From NCBI RefSeq assembly GCF_016125515.1, contig NZ_WGLO01000002.1:1-64000 (forward strand): a DNA stretch of 64,000 bases, read 5' to 3'. The notes below the pieces were generated by a model. The model was not told the DNA's origin. It did not search any database and saw nothing but the letters and a program-made list of their open reading frames with translations. This DNA comes from Hyphomonas sp. (GTDB taxonomy: Bacteria; Pseudomonadota; Alphaproteobacteria; Caulobacterales; Hyphomonadaceae). Positions within the stretch are counted from its first letter, which is position 1. Every line of letters starts with the position of its first letter. The position numbers and the translations under genes are program-made. Below, one piece after another: positions 16,581 to 25,301 of this stretch.

Positions 16581-18046
16581 CCGATTGGGTCGTGCTCGTG
16601 GAATCAGCGAGCGACATTTCCCAGGCCGAGACACCGCACAAAGTGCTGCGCATCTCGGACTATATCTCGAAACCCGCCCTGTTCGCCGGACGGCGCCCCT
16701 ATATCCTGAACCTGGCCCGCTCCTACGCGTACCAGTCGGAAGGCTATTACGCCTCGCTGCTGGCTGAGGCGCGCGGCCACCGGGTCAGCCCATCCGTCCA
16801 GACGATGGTCGAGCTCTCGAAAAAGAGCCTCTACAACCACGCCCTGCCGGATCTCGGCGAGACCCTCCAGGACGCTCTCGCCAAGGGCGCGCCGAAGGTC
16901 GAGACCCTGTTCGTCGCCTTTTCCCGCTGTGACATCCCGGCCTATGAGCGCCTCGCCCGCGAGGCCATGGACTGGTTCCGCACCCCAGCCCTCGAAATTG
17001 AGTTCGACGAGGAAGCCCCCCACGGCATAGCCCGCATCCGCGCGATGCCGCCCCACAAACTCAAGGACGTACGCCGCCAGTTCTTCCTCGATGCCCTGGA
17101 AGCCTACACCAAGGGCCGCGTCCGCAACGAAAAGACCCGCACGCCGGCCAAATGGGCGCTCGCCGTCCTCGTCGACCCGCACGAGAAGACTGCCCCCTCC
17201 AAGCCCGCCTCGCTCAAGCGCTTTGCCGATGTCGCCGACAAGATGGGCGTCGAGGTCGAACTGATTGACCCGTCCGACCTGCCGAGCCTCGCAGAATTCG
17301 ACGCGCTGTTCATCCGCGCCACCACCTCGATCGACAATTTCACCTACCGCTTCGCCCGCCGCGCCGAGCAGGAAGGCATGCCGGTCATCGACGACACGCA
17401 GTCGATGATCCGGTGCACCAACAAGGTCTATCTCAAGGAAATCCTCGAGAAGGCCGGCCTGCCCATTCCGCGTACGGAAATTGTCGACGAGAAGGCCGAC
17501 CTCGCCGCCCTGTTCGAGCGCCTCGGCTCACCCGTCATCCTCAAGACCCCGGATGGCAGCTTCGGCATCAACATGGTCAAGGCAACCACGCTGGACGAGC
17601 TGCGCATCGGCGCGAAGAAGATGTTCGAGGACACCGCCCTGATCATCGCGCAGGAATTCCGCCCCACCAAGTTCGACTGGCGCATCGGCGTGCTCAACGG
17701 CGAACCGCTCTATGCCTGCCAGTACCGCATGGCGCGCGGCCACTGGCAGACGGTGAAATACGGCGAAGGCGGCAAGTCCACCGAGGGCGGTTTTACAACG
17801 ATGCCGGTCGAAGATGCCCCGCCCGAAGTGGTCAACGTCGCCGTCCGCGCCGCCCAGCTGATCGGTGATGGCCTCTACGGCGTCGACCTGAAGGAAACCG
17901 AACAGGGCGTCATCATCATCGAGATCAATGACAACCCGTCAATCGACCACGATGTCGAAGGCCAGATCCTCAAGGACGAAATCTGGCGCCGCATCATCTC
18001 CTGGTTCTCCACCCGCCTCGAACGCAGGATGAACCATTCGGGCTGA
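16577..18046 (+). CDS. RimK-like ATP-grasp ligase with RLAN N-terminal domain
   Basis: In this 489-residue protein the N-terminal part (about 1-160, opening [20 protein letters not shown]) matches the RimK-like N-terminal domain, and the C-terminal half (about 270-480) is an ATP-grasp fold. ATP-grasp motifs include CTNKVYLKEILEKAGLPIPR, PVILKTPDGSFGINMVKA (phosphate loop), FRPTKFDWRIGVLNGEPLYA and the metal-binding IIIEINDNPSID. Such enzymes form amide bonds between a carboxylate and an amine using ATP. The substrate is unknown. It overlaps the GNAT gene, a pairing that suggests a peptide or amino-acid conjugate that is also acetylated. Confidence 0.85.
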   Translation: MTDWVVLVESASDISQAETPHKVLRISDYISKPALFAGRRPYILNLARSYAYQSEGYYASLLAEARGHRVSPSVQTMVELSKKSLYNHALPDLGETLQDALAKGAPKVETLFVAFSRCDIPAYERLAREAMDWFRTPALEIEFDEEAPHGIARIRAMPPHKLKDVRRQFFLDALEAYTKGRVRNEKTRTPAKWALAVLVDPHEKTAPSKPASLKRFADVADKMGVEVELIDPSDLPSLAEFDALFIRATTSIDNFTYRFARRAEQEGMPVIDDTQSMIRCTNKVYLKEILEKAGLPIPRTEIVDEKADLAALFERLGSPVILKTPDGSFGINMVKATTLDELRIGAKKMFEDTALIIAQEFRPTKFDWRIGVLNGEPLYACQYRMARGHWQTVKYGEGGKSTEGGFTTMPVEDAPPEVVNVAVRAAQLIGDGLYGVDLKETEQGVIIIEINDNPSIDHDVEGQILKDEIWRRIISWFSTRLERRMNHSG

Positions 18047-18051
18047 CCGCG

Positions 18052-19074
18052 TTAGCCCCCAGCCCGCTTCAGCTTGTCCCGGTACGCCCCGGGCGACATC
18101 CCGAACCAGCCCCGGAAGGCCCGCATGAACGCGGTCTGGTCGCCATAGCCGAGGAGGCCCGCGATCTCCGCCAGCGTCATTTTATCCTCGTGCATGTAGA
18201 CCTCCGCGGCCTCCTTGCGGGTCGCCACCAGCAGCTCCGAATAGGAGAGCTCCTCCGCCTGCAGCCGCCGGCGCAGCGTGCGCCCGCTCATGCCCAGCAG
18301 GCGTGCGGTTTCGTCGAGGTTCGGTTTGCCTTGCCGGATCTGCCGGTGCAGGCCGGAAATCACCAGCATCCGCAGCGAACTGCCGGCCTGGTAGGCCGCC
18401 AGCCTGGCATTTAGCCGCCCGGTCAGCAGCTGCACCAGCGCCGGATTGGAATTCGGCAGCGGACGGGAGACCAGCGTCGCATCGATGACCATCATGTCGA
18501 CGGGCCCGTCAAAACTGACCGTGTCGCCAAAGATCGATGCGTAGAACCGGCAGGTCTCTTCGCTTGGCCTTGAATGCCGGAACTGCACCGCCGCCACCGG
18601 CCGCACCTGGTCCCAGAGCAGCCAGCGGCCGATCGAGGCATAGCCCGCCAGGATCGCCTCGGTGACCCGCCGGAAATCCTCGGCGTCGGCAAAGGCCGGA
18701 TCGAGCAGGATCCGCGCCTCCTTGCGGTCGACCTCCAGCCGGGTCCGCGCGGCCTCCTGCGTCAGCGGCTGGTAGCGCATGTTGATTTCCAGCGCCTCAC
18801 GGATGGTGGAAGCCGCCGCCAGCGCGTAGCCGATGTCGAGGAACGTTGCCGGCCGGAACTGCATGCCGACCCGCAGGCCGATCGAGTCGATCCCGGTCAG
18901 CTCTGCTGCGGCATTCAACACCTGTGCCGTCACTTCGGCCGGGATCCGCCGATCGGGCTGGAACAGCGCATCCTGTCCGCCGGGCACCAAAGCATGCAGA
19001 TTGTCCGGCGGCGCGCCGAGCGCCACGCAACCGTTAATCAAGTTGGCAAGATATGCAGTCGAAACCGTCGGCAC
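18052..19074 (-). CDS. AraC-family transcriptional regulator
   Basis: This 340-residue protein has a GTG start. The N-terminal part is an Arabinose_bd-type effector domain (about 20-205), and the C-terminal AraC double helix-turn-helix (about 240-335) includes PNLDETARLLGMSGRTLRRR and KMTLAEIAGLLGYGDQTAFM. The final motif RAFRGWFGMSPGAYR is classical. It resembles the OruR/ArgR-like group of regulators, but the target is not evident. It is convergent with the RimK-like gene, with only five bases between stops. Confidence 0.9.
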   Translation of the reverse strand: MPTVSTAYLANLINGCVALGAPPDNLHALVPGGQDALFQPDRRIPAEVTAQVLNAAAELTGIDSIGLRVGMQFRPATFLDIGYALAAASTIREALEINMRYQPLTQEAARTRLEVDRKEARILLDPAFADAEDFRRVTEAILAGYASIGRWLLWDQVRPVAAVQFRHSRPSEETCRFYASIFGDTVSFDGPVDMMVIDATLVSRPLPNSNPALVQLLTGRLNARLAAYQAGSSLRMLVISGLHRQIRQGKPNLDETARLLGMSGRTLRRRLQAEELSYSELLVATRKEAAEVYMHEDKMTLAEIAGLLGYGDQTAFMRAFRGWFGMSPGAYRDKLKRAGG

Positions 19075-19204
19075 GGCGGCTTATATCCCCCCGGATACTT
19101 GATTACGCCGGGATTTTCTTACAATCCCGATGTAATTAAGGCGCCACTACCACAATTTTGCCAATTTTGGCCCAATTTGACTGTTTCGGTGGCCAGATAT
19201 GTCA

Positions 19205-19412
19205 AGACGTATAACTTGCACAAAGTTTAACTGCAATCACGGGACGCACGCGGCAACCAGTTCGTCCTGAACTCCGGGAAGATCCTCGCCAACAACGTCG
19301 ACCTTTCCCGCAATGAGGGGACGGCGCCTGTCCTGCAGGCGTCTGAGTTCGGAAACTGGACTGCAAGAGTGCCAAGCGGCGCTGTCGGGTGGGGCAGCGC
19401 CGCTTACTTTTT
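19205..19412 (+). ncRNA. Candidate structured small RNA or decayed gene fragment
   Basis: Between araC and tRNA-Pro an unannotated stretch ends in a textbook intrinsic terminator, so something is transcribed into it. CCAGTT and GAACTC (about 19258-19275) can pair with GAGTTC and AACTGG (about 19347-19360), enclosing hairpins such as CGGGAA/TTCCCG and CGCCTG/CAGGCG, a rod-like fold that recalls 6S-type RNAs. Against this, one plus frame (19231-19473) is open for 81 codons with chromosomal-looking codons but no ATG, and it runs into the tRNA. The upstream 100 bases are AT-rich, as promoter DNA often is. Confidence 0.35.
19374..19412 (+). terminator. Strong intrinsic terminator
   Basis: AAGCGGCGCTG (19374-19384) pairs perfectly with CAGCGCCGCTT (19395-19405), followed by ACTTTTT. 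No annotated gene precedes it on this strand, which supports a small RNA or lost gene upstream. Confidence 0.75.
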
Positions 19413-19466
19413 CTGCCGCAGTGAAAAGAGCTTGCGCCAACGTTCGCACTCATTACACCGGGACTC

Positions 19467-19543
<77 letters not shown>

Positions 19544-19578
19544 ACAGTTTCAGGACGATCCGGAGAGACTTTACCGAC

Positions 19579-19887
19579 ATGGAAGCCCGCATCTTCAAAC
19601 CCGCCAAAAGCGCGATGCAGTCAGGCCGTGGCAATACCAAGGACTGGGTCCTCGAGTTCGTGAATCCGGACGCCAAACGCCGCCTGGACCCCCTGATGGG
19701 CTGGACCGGCATCGATGACATGTCCGGCCAGGTCCGCCTCCATTTCGACACGCGCGAGCAGGCCATCGCCTATGCCGAGCGCGAAGGCCTCAAATTCACG
19801 GTCGAAGAGACCCGCGAAAGAAAGCGCCTCGTGAAGTCCTATTCAGAGAATTTCTCCGCCTCGCGCAAACAGCCGTGGACACACTGA
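19579..19887 (+). CDS. Complex I accessory subunit, NDUFS4 type
   Basis: This 102-residue protein has MEARIFKPAKSAMQSGRGNT, WVLEFVNPDAKRRLDPLMGW, an STEDM-like segment DDMSGQVRLHFDTREQAIAY and EGLKFTVEETRERKRLVKSY. This is the bacterial counterpart of the 18-kDa NDUFS4 subunit of NADH:ubiquinone oxidoreductase, found in alphaproteobacteria and mitochondria, where it helps bind or stabilise the N-module. The gene stands alone between two tRNA genes, far from the nuo cluster, its usual situation. It is a useful marker of alphaproteobacterial origin. Confidence 0.92.
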   Translation: MEARIFKPAKSAMQSGRGNTKDWVLEFVNPDAKRRLDPLMGWTGIDDMSGQVRLHFDTREQAIAYAEREGLKFTVEETRERKRLVKSYSENFSASRKQPWTH

Positions 19888-19913
19888 GGCTGCGCGCGCT
19901 AGTCCGGACCCAC

Positions 19914-19990
19914 GACTCCGTAGCTCAGCTGGATAGAGCGCTCGCCTTCTAAGCGAGTGGTCGCAGGTTCAAATCCTGCCGGGGTCGCCA
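19914..19990 (+). tRNA. tRNA-Arg(TCT)
   Basis: The acceptor GACTCCG pairs with CGGGGTC (one G-T pair) and CCA is encoded. The anticodon arm CTCGC/GCGAG encloses CTTCTAA, giving anticodon TCT, and the T arm GCAGGTTCAAATCCTGC is intact. Confidence 0.96.
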
Positions 19991-20034
19991 CTCCCCCCTC
20001 ACGTAATTGGAGCCGGGCGGTGTCGAAGGACGCC

Positions 20035-21822
20035 TCAATACTTGTACCCGCCCGCCAGCAGCTTGTCATAGCGCGCCGGCGACATCAACACATAGCGTTC
20101 CTCGTCGGGGTCGAGCATCCAGAGCGGCTCGCTCACCTTCGCCGGATCGAACCCGTCGGCTACCAGCTCCACCTTGCGATACTTGAACGTCCCGGTCGTC
20201 TCGGCTTCCGGCTGCACACGGATGAAAATCGGCACAGCATAGCTCGGCAGCTTCGCATCCAACGCCTTGTACAGACCGGCAAAGTCCACATCGCCCTCGA
20301 CCGTGATCGCCGCCATCCCCGCTTTTCCGTCCGTACCCGGAATGGGAACGCCATAGACGTTGGCCGTCTTGATGCCCTCGATCTGGGACAGCGCTTCGCC
20401 CACTTCATTGGTCGAGACATTCTCGCCCTTCCAGCGGAACGTGTCGCCGATCCGGTCGACGAAATAGATGTAGCCGTCCTTGTCCATGCGTAAGAGGTCG
20501 CCCGTGCGGAACCACAGGTCGCCCTTCCCGAACACGTCGCGCAGCAGCTTCTTCTCGGTCGCTTTCTGGTCGTTATAGCCTTCGAACCGCTGGCGCACAT
20601 CGTCACCGATCAGGCCAAGCGCCTCGCCTGGCTCGTCCACCTCCGCACGGATGCACAACCCGTCCGGCCCGCGCACGGGCTGCTCCGTCTCGATGTCGAA
20701 CTTGACGAACGCAATGTTCTTGAACTGCGATTTCAGCCAGCCGGGAATGCGCCCGACGGCGCCCACCTTTCCGTCGAAATTCAGGAAGCTGACATTGCCT
20801 TCAGTCGAGCCGTAGAATTCGCAGAGGTGCGGAATGTTGAATCGGTCAAGGAAGGCCTGCCACACTTCCGGGCGCAGGCCATTTCCGAATCCCGTACGGA
20901 TATGATGCGCCCGCTCCTTGGGGTGCGGCGGCGAATTCAGAAGATAGCGGCAGAGCTCGCCGATATACACGATCGAGGTCACGCCCTCATCCACCGCATC
21001 GTCCCAGAACGCGCTCGCGGAAAACTTCCGACGGATGACCGCCGTCGCCCCGGTCATCAGCGCCTGCCCGATCCCGCACAGCCCGCCCGTGCCATGGTAG
21101 AGCGGCAGCGTGACGTACACCTTGTCTTTCGGCGTGATGCGGCACGGCGCAATGAAGCTGCGCATCATGCCCTGCGTGCGCGCCTGCGTCAGCCGCGCGG
21201 CCTTCGGCAGGCCGGTCGTGCCGGATGTGTACACATAGAGGCACAGGTCCTTGCCCAGCAGGCCGGCGCGGTGCTTGCGGTCCGGCCGCTTGTCCGAAAA
21301 TGCCTCCAGCGCGCCGCCGAGATCCCCGCCGAAATGTCCGCCCAGCGACCAGACCGGCGGCGTGCCCTGCAACAGGTCCATCGCCGCGCGGATCGTCTCG
21401 TCCTGCTCCGCGCCGGTGACGATCAGCCTTGTCTGCGCAATATTCACGCAGTGCGCCAGCGCGTCGCCTTCCAGGTTGTGATTGATCAGTGCCGTGACGA
21501 GTCCGGCCTTCGAGAAGCCCGCCCAGGCCGCCACATATTCCGGCCGGTTTTCCATGAACAGCGAGATACAGTCTCCCGCCTTCAGGCCCTGCGCGATCGC
21601 CCAGTTCGCAAACCGGCTCGCCAGCGCGTCGAACTGCGCATAGGTCATCGACCGGCCTTCGAAACGGAATGCGATATTGTCCGGGAACGCATCCACCGCC
21701 CGCTCGAAATCGTCCGCCACCAGGAAATCCGAGTCCGGCGAAATGTCGCCGGTCCACTTCCCTAGAAGCTGGATATCCTGAAAGTAGCGGAACTCGCGCG
21801 CAAGTATGGCGAAAGGATTCAT
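20035..21822 (-). CDS. Long-chain acyl-CoA synthetase
   Basis: This 595-residue AMP-forming ligase has the phosphate-binding motif YTSGTTGLPKAA (about 197-208), adenylation motifs PLYHGTGG and EFYGSTEGN, FRTGDLLRMDKDGYIYFVDR and the C-terminal GDTFRWKGENVSTNEV. The spacing resembles the very-long-chain/FATP-type subfamily. It activates fatty acids with ATP and CoA. It is divergent from the thioesterase II gene next door, which would hydrolyse the same products, so the pair may tune acyl-CoA pools. Confidence 0.93.
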   Translation of the reverse strand: MNPFAILAREFRYFQDIQLLGKWTGDISPDSDFLVADDFERAVDAFPDNIAFRFEGRSMTYAQFDALASRFANWAIAQGLKAGDCISLFMENRPEYVAAWAGFSKAGLVTALINHNLEGDALAHCVNIAQTRLIVTGAEQDETIRAAMDLLQGTPPVWSLGGHFGGDLGGALEAFSDKRPDRKHRAGLLGKDLCLYVYTSGTTGLPKAARLTQARTQGMMRSFIAPCRITPKDKVYVTLPLYHGTGGLCGIGQALMTGATAVIRRKFSASAFWDDAVDEGVTSIVYIGELCRYLLNSPPHPKERAHHIRTGFGNGLRPEVWQAFLDRFNIPHLCEFYGSTEGNVSFLNFDGKVGAVGRIPGWLKSQFKNIAFVKFDIETEQPVRGPDGLCIRAEVDEPGEALGLIGDDVRQRFEGYNDQKATEKKLLRDVFGKGDLWFRTGDLLRMDKDGYIYFVDRIGDTFRWKGENVSTNEVGEALSQIEGIKTANVYGVPIPGTDGKAGMAAITVEGDVDFAGLYKALDAKLPSYAVPIFIRVQPEAETTGTFKYRKVELVADGFDPAKVSEPLWMLDPDEERYVLMSPARYDKLLAGGYKY

Positions 21823-21990
21823 ATCGGCGTCCCTGATCTGAAGAGCGTCGTCAAAATAGCTGACTCTGGAATGCTTCGAATCAAGAATGTTTCGTGCATC
21901 ATGTCAAAGAAAACCGGCGTCATCGGCCGTTGCCATACGCCGCAGGTCGGCATATTGCTGCGCCGCACAAGAACAAGAAGGAACCGCCCC

Positions 21991-22875
21991 ATGGCGACCG
22001 ATCCCGTCAGCGACCTGCTCACCCTGCTCGATATCGAGCGTCTGGAGCTTGACCTGTTCCGCGGCCAGAGCCCGGATGAAGAGGAAAGCCAGCGCGTCTT
22101 CGGCGGTCAGGTCATCGCCCAGGCGCTCGTCGCAGCCTACCGCACGGTTCCCGATGACCGCACCTGCCACTCGCTGCACGCCTATTTCATCCGCCCCGGC
22201 GACCCGAAAGTGCCGATCATCTACCAGGTCGACCATTCCCGCGATGGCGGCAGCTTCACCACACGCCGTGTCGTCGCGATCCAGCACGGCAAGCAGATCT
22301 TCAACCTCGCGGCCAGCTTCCATATCGCCGAAGACGGCTGGCACCACCAGCACGACATGCCCGATGTGCCCGGCCCGGATACGCTGGACGACCGGGTCGA
22401 ATGGCGCCGCAAGTTCGCCGAGAAACTGCCCGAGCGCCATCGCGGCCATTTCCTCCGTCCCCGGCCGATTGAGATGCGCGAGATCGAGCCGCTCGATCCT
22501 CTGAAACCCACCAAGGCCAGCGACGTGCATCACCTCTGGTTCCGTGTTGCCCGCCCTATCGACGAGGCGCCCTGGCTGCACCATTGCCTGCTCGCCTATG
22601 CGTCCGACATGGCCCTCCTCGGCACTGGCAACCGCCCGCACGGCGTCTCCTGGATGACCGGTGAGCTGATGTCGGCGAGCCTCGACCACGCCATGTGGTT
22701 CCACGCGCCGATGAAGTTCGACGACTGGCACCTGTACTCGATGGACGCGCCCTATGCCGGCGGCGGACGCAGCTTCAACCGCGGCAAGGTCTTCGACCAG
22801 CAGGGCCGCCTCATCGCCTCCGTCGCGCAGGAGGGCCTTATGCGCAAAGCCATCCGCAAACCCAAGCCCACCTGA
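21991..22875 (+). CDS. tesB: Acyl-CoA thioesterase II
   Basis: This is 294 residues from the ATG at 21991, preceded by AGAAGGA. It is a double hotdog fold: FRGQSPDEEESQRVFGGQVI and DDRTCHSLHAYFIRPGDPKV in the first half, ASLDHAMWFHAPMKFDDWHL with the closing SPYAGGGRSFNRGKVFDQQG-like block in the second. The Asp/Gln/Thr catalytic set of TesB appears preserved (ASLDH). It hydrolyses medium to long acyl-CoAs. An in-frame extension further upstream exists but has no ribosome-binding site. Confidence 0.93.
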   Translation: MATDPVSDLLTLLDIERLELDLFRGQSPDEEESQRVFGGQVIAQALVAAYRTVPDDRTCHSLHAYFIRPGDPKVPIIYQVDHSRDGGSFTTRRVVAIQHGKQIFNLAASFHIAEDGWHHQHDMPDVPGPDTLDDRVEWRRKFAEKLPERHRGHFLRPRPIEMREIEPLDPLKPTKASDVHHLWFRVARPIDEAPWLHHCLLAYASDMALLGTGNRPHGVSWMTGELMSASLDHAMWFHAPMKFDDWHLYSMDAPYAGGGRSFNRGKVFDQQGRLIASVAQEGLMRKAIRKPKPT

Positions 22876-22991
22876 CCCCCAACACAACCTTTCCCCTCCC
22901 GCCTTGAACCGCAAGGGCTCGGCAAAAACTGACCCGTCCCCTCACCGCTTGCGGGCAGCATTAGAGTAGGGCCCTACGAGCACTCAGCTCC

Positions 22992-23729
22992 CTATAGTCT
23001 CACAATATCCGACAGCTTCATGCGCACCTGCCGGAGGCCGGCGACCTCGAAAATCCGTCCACGCACCATCACGGGATCGGCCACCAACGGCAGGATTTCC
23101 CGACCGAAAGCCTGCCCGCGTTCATTCAGCAGCAACAGCGCCGCCTTGCCGTCGCTGCAGCGGCCGGTCTCACAGAAGGCCAGCGGCAGGCCGCCCGTCG
23201 CGCACAGCGCCGCGCAGGCCTTGTGCGTCTTGCCATGGCCGGGCCGCATCGCACCGAACCAGCATTTCGCATCAAGGATCTCGCCGGTCATCACCGCGTC
23301 GCCAAGGTCCTTCTCCGGCCCCGGCAGGACGCGCCCCGGCGCCGGATCGGGATAAACCCCGTCGACCGCCATCATTGCATGCTCGCCCCGTTCGATCAGC
23401 GTGCCGGTCACCGCCGCGCCGGTAAAGGTCAGCGCCGGGCGCACCGTCACGCGGTCTTTGCCCGCGCCGACCAGCAGCACCGTACGCAGCCCGTCGCCGA
23501 GGTCTTCCGTGAGCAGATGAGGGTAAGGCCCGGGATAGATCGTGCCGGTCACGGCCACCTTCTTGCCCTGGTCCCAGAGGCCGGGTCCGGGATGCGGCGC
23601 CGCCGCCCCGAGGCCAAGCCCCACCGCCCCCACGCCCACGGCGAGCCCCGCGCCCGCCGTCAGCAGGAAGCGCCGCGTAGGCTTCGCCAGTTCGGGGCTC
23701 CAGCCCACAAAGAACGGCTCCTCCGCCAT
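22992..23729 (-). CDS. Tat-like membrane-anchored Cys-rich protein of unknown function
   Basis: This is 245 residues from the ATG at 23729, which overlaps the preceding gene's stop. The N-terminus has PTRRFLLTAGAG (residues 17-28), a twin-arginine-like signal with a hydrophobic helix to about 42. The rest is probably beta-rich and periplasmic. A conserved-looking Cys cluster, DAKCWFGAMRPGHGKTHKAC (Cys156, Cys172) with Cys176, Cys186 and Cys191, could bind metal or form disulfides. No named domain is recognised. It is the last gene of a four-gene overlapping operon with a Rieske/heme membrane protein, which points to a redox role. Confidence 0.7.
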   Translation of the reverse strand: MAEEPFFVGWSPELAKPTRRFLLTAGAGLAVGVGAVGLGLGAAAPHPGPGLWDQGKKVAVTGTIYPGPYPHLLTEDLGDGLRTVLLVGAGKDRVTVRPALTFTGAAVTGTLIERGEHAMMAVDGVYPDPAPGRVLPGPEKDLGDAVMTGEILDAKCWFGAMRPGHGKTHKACAALCATGGLPLAFCETGRCSDGKAALLLLNERGQAFGREILPLVADPVMVRGRIFEVAGLRQVRMKLSDIVRL

Positions 23730-24787
23730 CAGCCCGCCTCCCCGGCCATCGAGGGCGCCATCGGCGTGCCGGGCGGCTGCGGCACCGGCTCCACGAACAC
23801 GCGGCCCCCGGTGACCCGTGTGCGGTAGGTCGGGATCTTTTCCGTGAAGGGCGGCGGCGAGCAGCCGTCTTCCGGGCGATACTGGAAGCCGTGCCAGGGG
23901 CACACGATGCACCCGTCCAGGATGCGCCCCTCGCCCAGCGGCCCGCCCTGATGGCGGCAGGCATTGGCCACCGCATAGATTTTCGCGCCCTCGCGGAACA
24001 CCGCGATCCGCTCACCAGCCGGCGGCACCAGGATCACCGCGCGCCCGTTCGGAATCGCCTCGGCCGGGCCGGCGTCGAGCCAGTCCTCGCCCTCCGGCGG
24101 CAGATCCGTTGTCCGGTCGCGCGCCCATTCGAGCCGCCCCGCCACGACATGCAGCCCCGTCACCAGCAGCGCCGATCCGCCCGCCAGCGCCGCCTGCGCC
24201 AGGCCCGTCTCGCCCTGCACCGCGCCCAGCATCACATGCGCCACTAGCAATCCGTAGGCGGCATAAACCGACATATGGATCCACTTCCACAGGCGCGGGC
24301 CCAGCACATGGTTCCAGAAATCATGGCTCGTCGCCGCCATCACGAACAGGATCAGCAGCGCCAGCACACCCAGGCTCTCGAACGGAAATCCGCCGAACGA
24401 CGCATAGCGCGGGTTCGATGTCAGTAGCGATATGATGGCATTCATTTCGGAAAACCCGTGATACCAGAGCACCACAAGCCCCGCATGCACCAGCGCCGTG
24501 AAGAAGCACGCAACGCCCAGATGCCGCCGGTTGTAGAGCACCGGCAAGACGCGCGGGCTCAGCCGCGCCAGCGGCCCGATACAGAGGATGATCGTCAGCA
24601 GGCTGAAGGCCGCCGCTCCGGTCGCGCGGATGAGCAGCTGGATCTCGCTCGGATGCTGCCCCGCCGGCGCCGAAAGAAGCCCCGCGCCGAAATGCGCCAG
24701 CACGAACAGGCTCAGACCGAGGGCCAGCATGCCGTCATAGACGCGCTTGAATCCGTTCCAGCCCACGATGCTGTAGCCTGCCGCCAT
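23729..24787 (-). CDS. Ferric-reductase-like membrane protein fused to a Rieske domain
   Basis: This is 352 residues from the ATG at 24787. About six membrane spans (20-215) carry paired histidines typical of heme-b binding ferric-reductase-like domains (His89, His101, His171, His184). A C-terminal Rieske domain has CRH at 277-279 and CPWH at 296-299 (spacing C-x-H-16-C-x2-H), so a [2Fe-2S] cluster is expected. Electrons could move between a soluble cluster and membrane heme. Start and stop each overlap a neighbour. The physiological donor and acceptor are unknown. Confidence 0.85.
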   Translation of the reverse strand: MAAGYSIVGWNGFKRVYDGMLALGLSLFVLAHFGAGLLSAPAGQHPSEIQLLIRATGAAAFSLLTIILCIGPLARLSPRVLPVLYNRRHLGVACFFTALVHAGLVVLWYHGFSEMNAIISLLTSNPRYASFGGFPFESLGVLALLILFVMAATSHDFWNHVLGPRLWKWIHMSVYAAYGLLVAHVMLGAVQGETGLAQAALAGGSALLVTGLHVVAGRLEWARDRTTDLPPEGEDWLDAGPAEAIPNGRAVILVPPAGERIAVFREGAKIYAVANACRHQGGPLGEGRILDGCIVCPWHGFQYRPEDGCSPPPFTEKIPTYRTRVTGGRVFVEPVPQPPGTPMAPSMAGEAG

Positions 24788-24927
24788 CAGCCCGCCTCCA
24801 GCTCCGCCGCGGCGACCGCCCGAGCCACCCGCGCCCGCTCGGCCAGCGCGCCGTAGATCACGCCGGCCAGCACCAGCGCCAGCACCGGCCAAACCAGCGC
24901 CTGCACAGTCCGCTGGCGCCGCGTCAT
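24787..24927 (-). CDS. Mini membrane protein of the redox operon (46 aa)
   Basis: This single-span protein begins MTRRQRTVQALVWPVLALVL and has its hydrophobic helix at about 9-28, followed by a positively charged, Ala-rich tail. Its stop overlaps the start of the Rieske gene by one base (TGATG) and its start overlaps the preceding gene's stop. It has no family assignment. The strict overlaps on both sides argue that it is a real subunit. Confidence 0.65.
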   Translation of the reverse strand: MTRRQRTVQALVWPVLALVLAGVIYGALAERARVARAVAAAELEAG

Positions 24928-25151
24928 GGCCGGTCCTCCGCCGGCCGCACGCCCGCCAGCCGAGCCAGCACCACCGGCCACAGCGCCGCCAGCCCCGGCA
25001 GGATCACCAGCCGCACGCGCCACGGAATCCGCCCGGCCTCCGGCGCCAGCCGCTTCAGCCCGAACAGGATCACGCCGAGCCCGGCCAGCAGCCCGGCGCC
25101 GAGATACACGCCCAGCCCCAACCAGATCGCCCCGGCCATTGCCTCATTCAT
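24924..25151 (-). CDS. Small membrane protein, first gene of the redox operon (75 aa)
   Basis: From the ATG at 25151 it encodes two hydrophobic helices (about 8-31 and 45-66) separated by a basic loop (LKRLAPEAGRIPWRVR). A longer frame upstream to 25205 has less membrane-protein character. It overlaps the 46-codon gene by four bases (ATGA). It is not recognised. It is probably a membrane subunit or assembly factor of the Rieske/ferric-reductase-like complex. Confidence 0.65.
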   Translation of the reverse strand: MNEAMAGAIWLGLGVYLGAGLLAGLGVILFGLKRLAPEAGRIPWRVRLVILPGLAALWPVVLARLAGVRPAEDRP

Positions 25152-25301
25152 CCAACGCCATCCTCCCGACCCCCACAGGCTTACCCCTGAGGCCCCAAGG
25201 CGCAAGTCACGATTTGAAAGGAGTCGTGATGCCGCGCCTCTCAGGAAGTGATGTCAGGCGGCGCCACGTCACCCCATGACAAGCCTTCCAACTCTGCCTA
25301 A

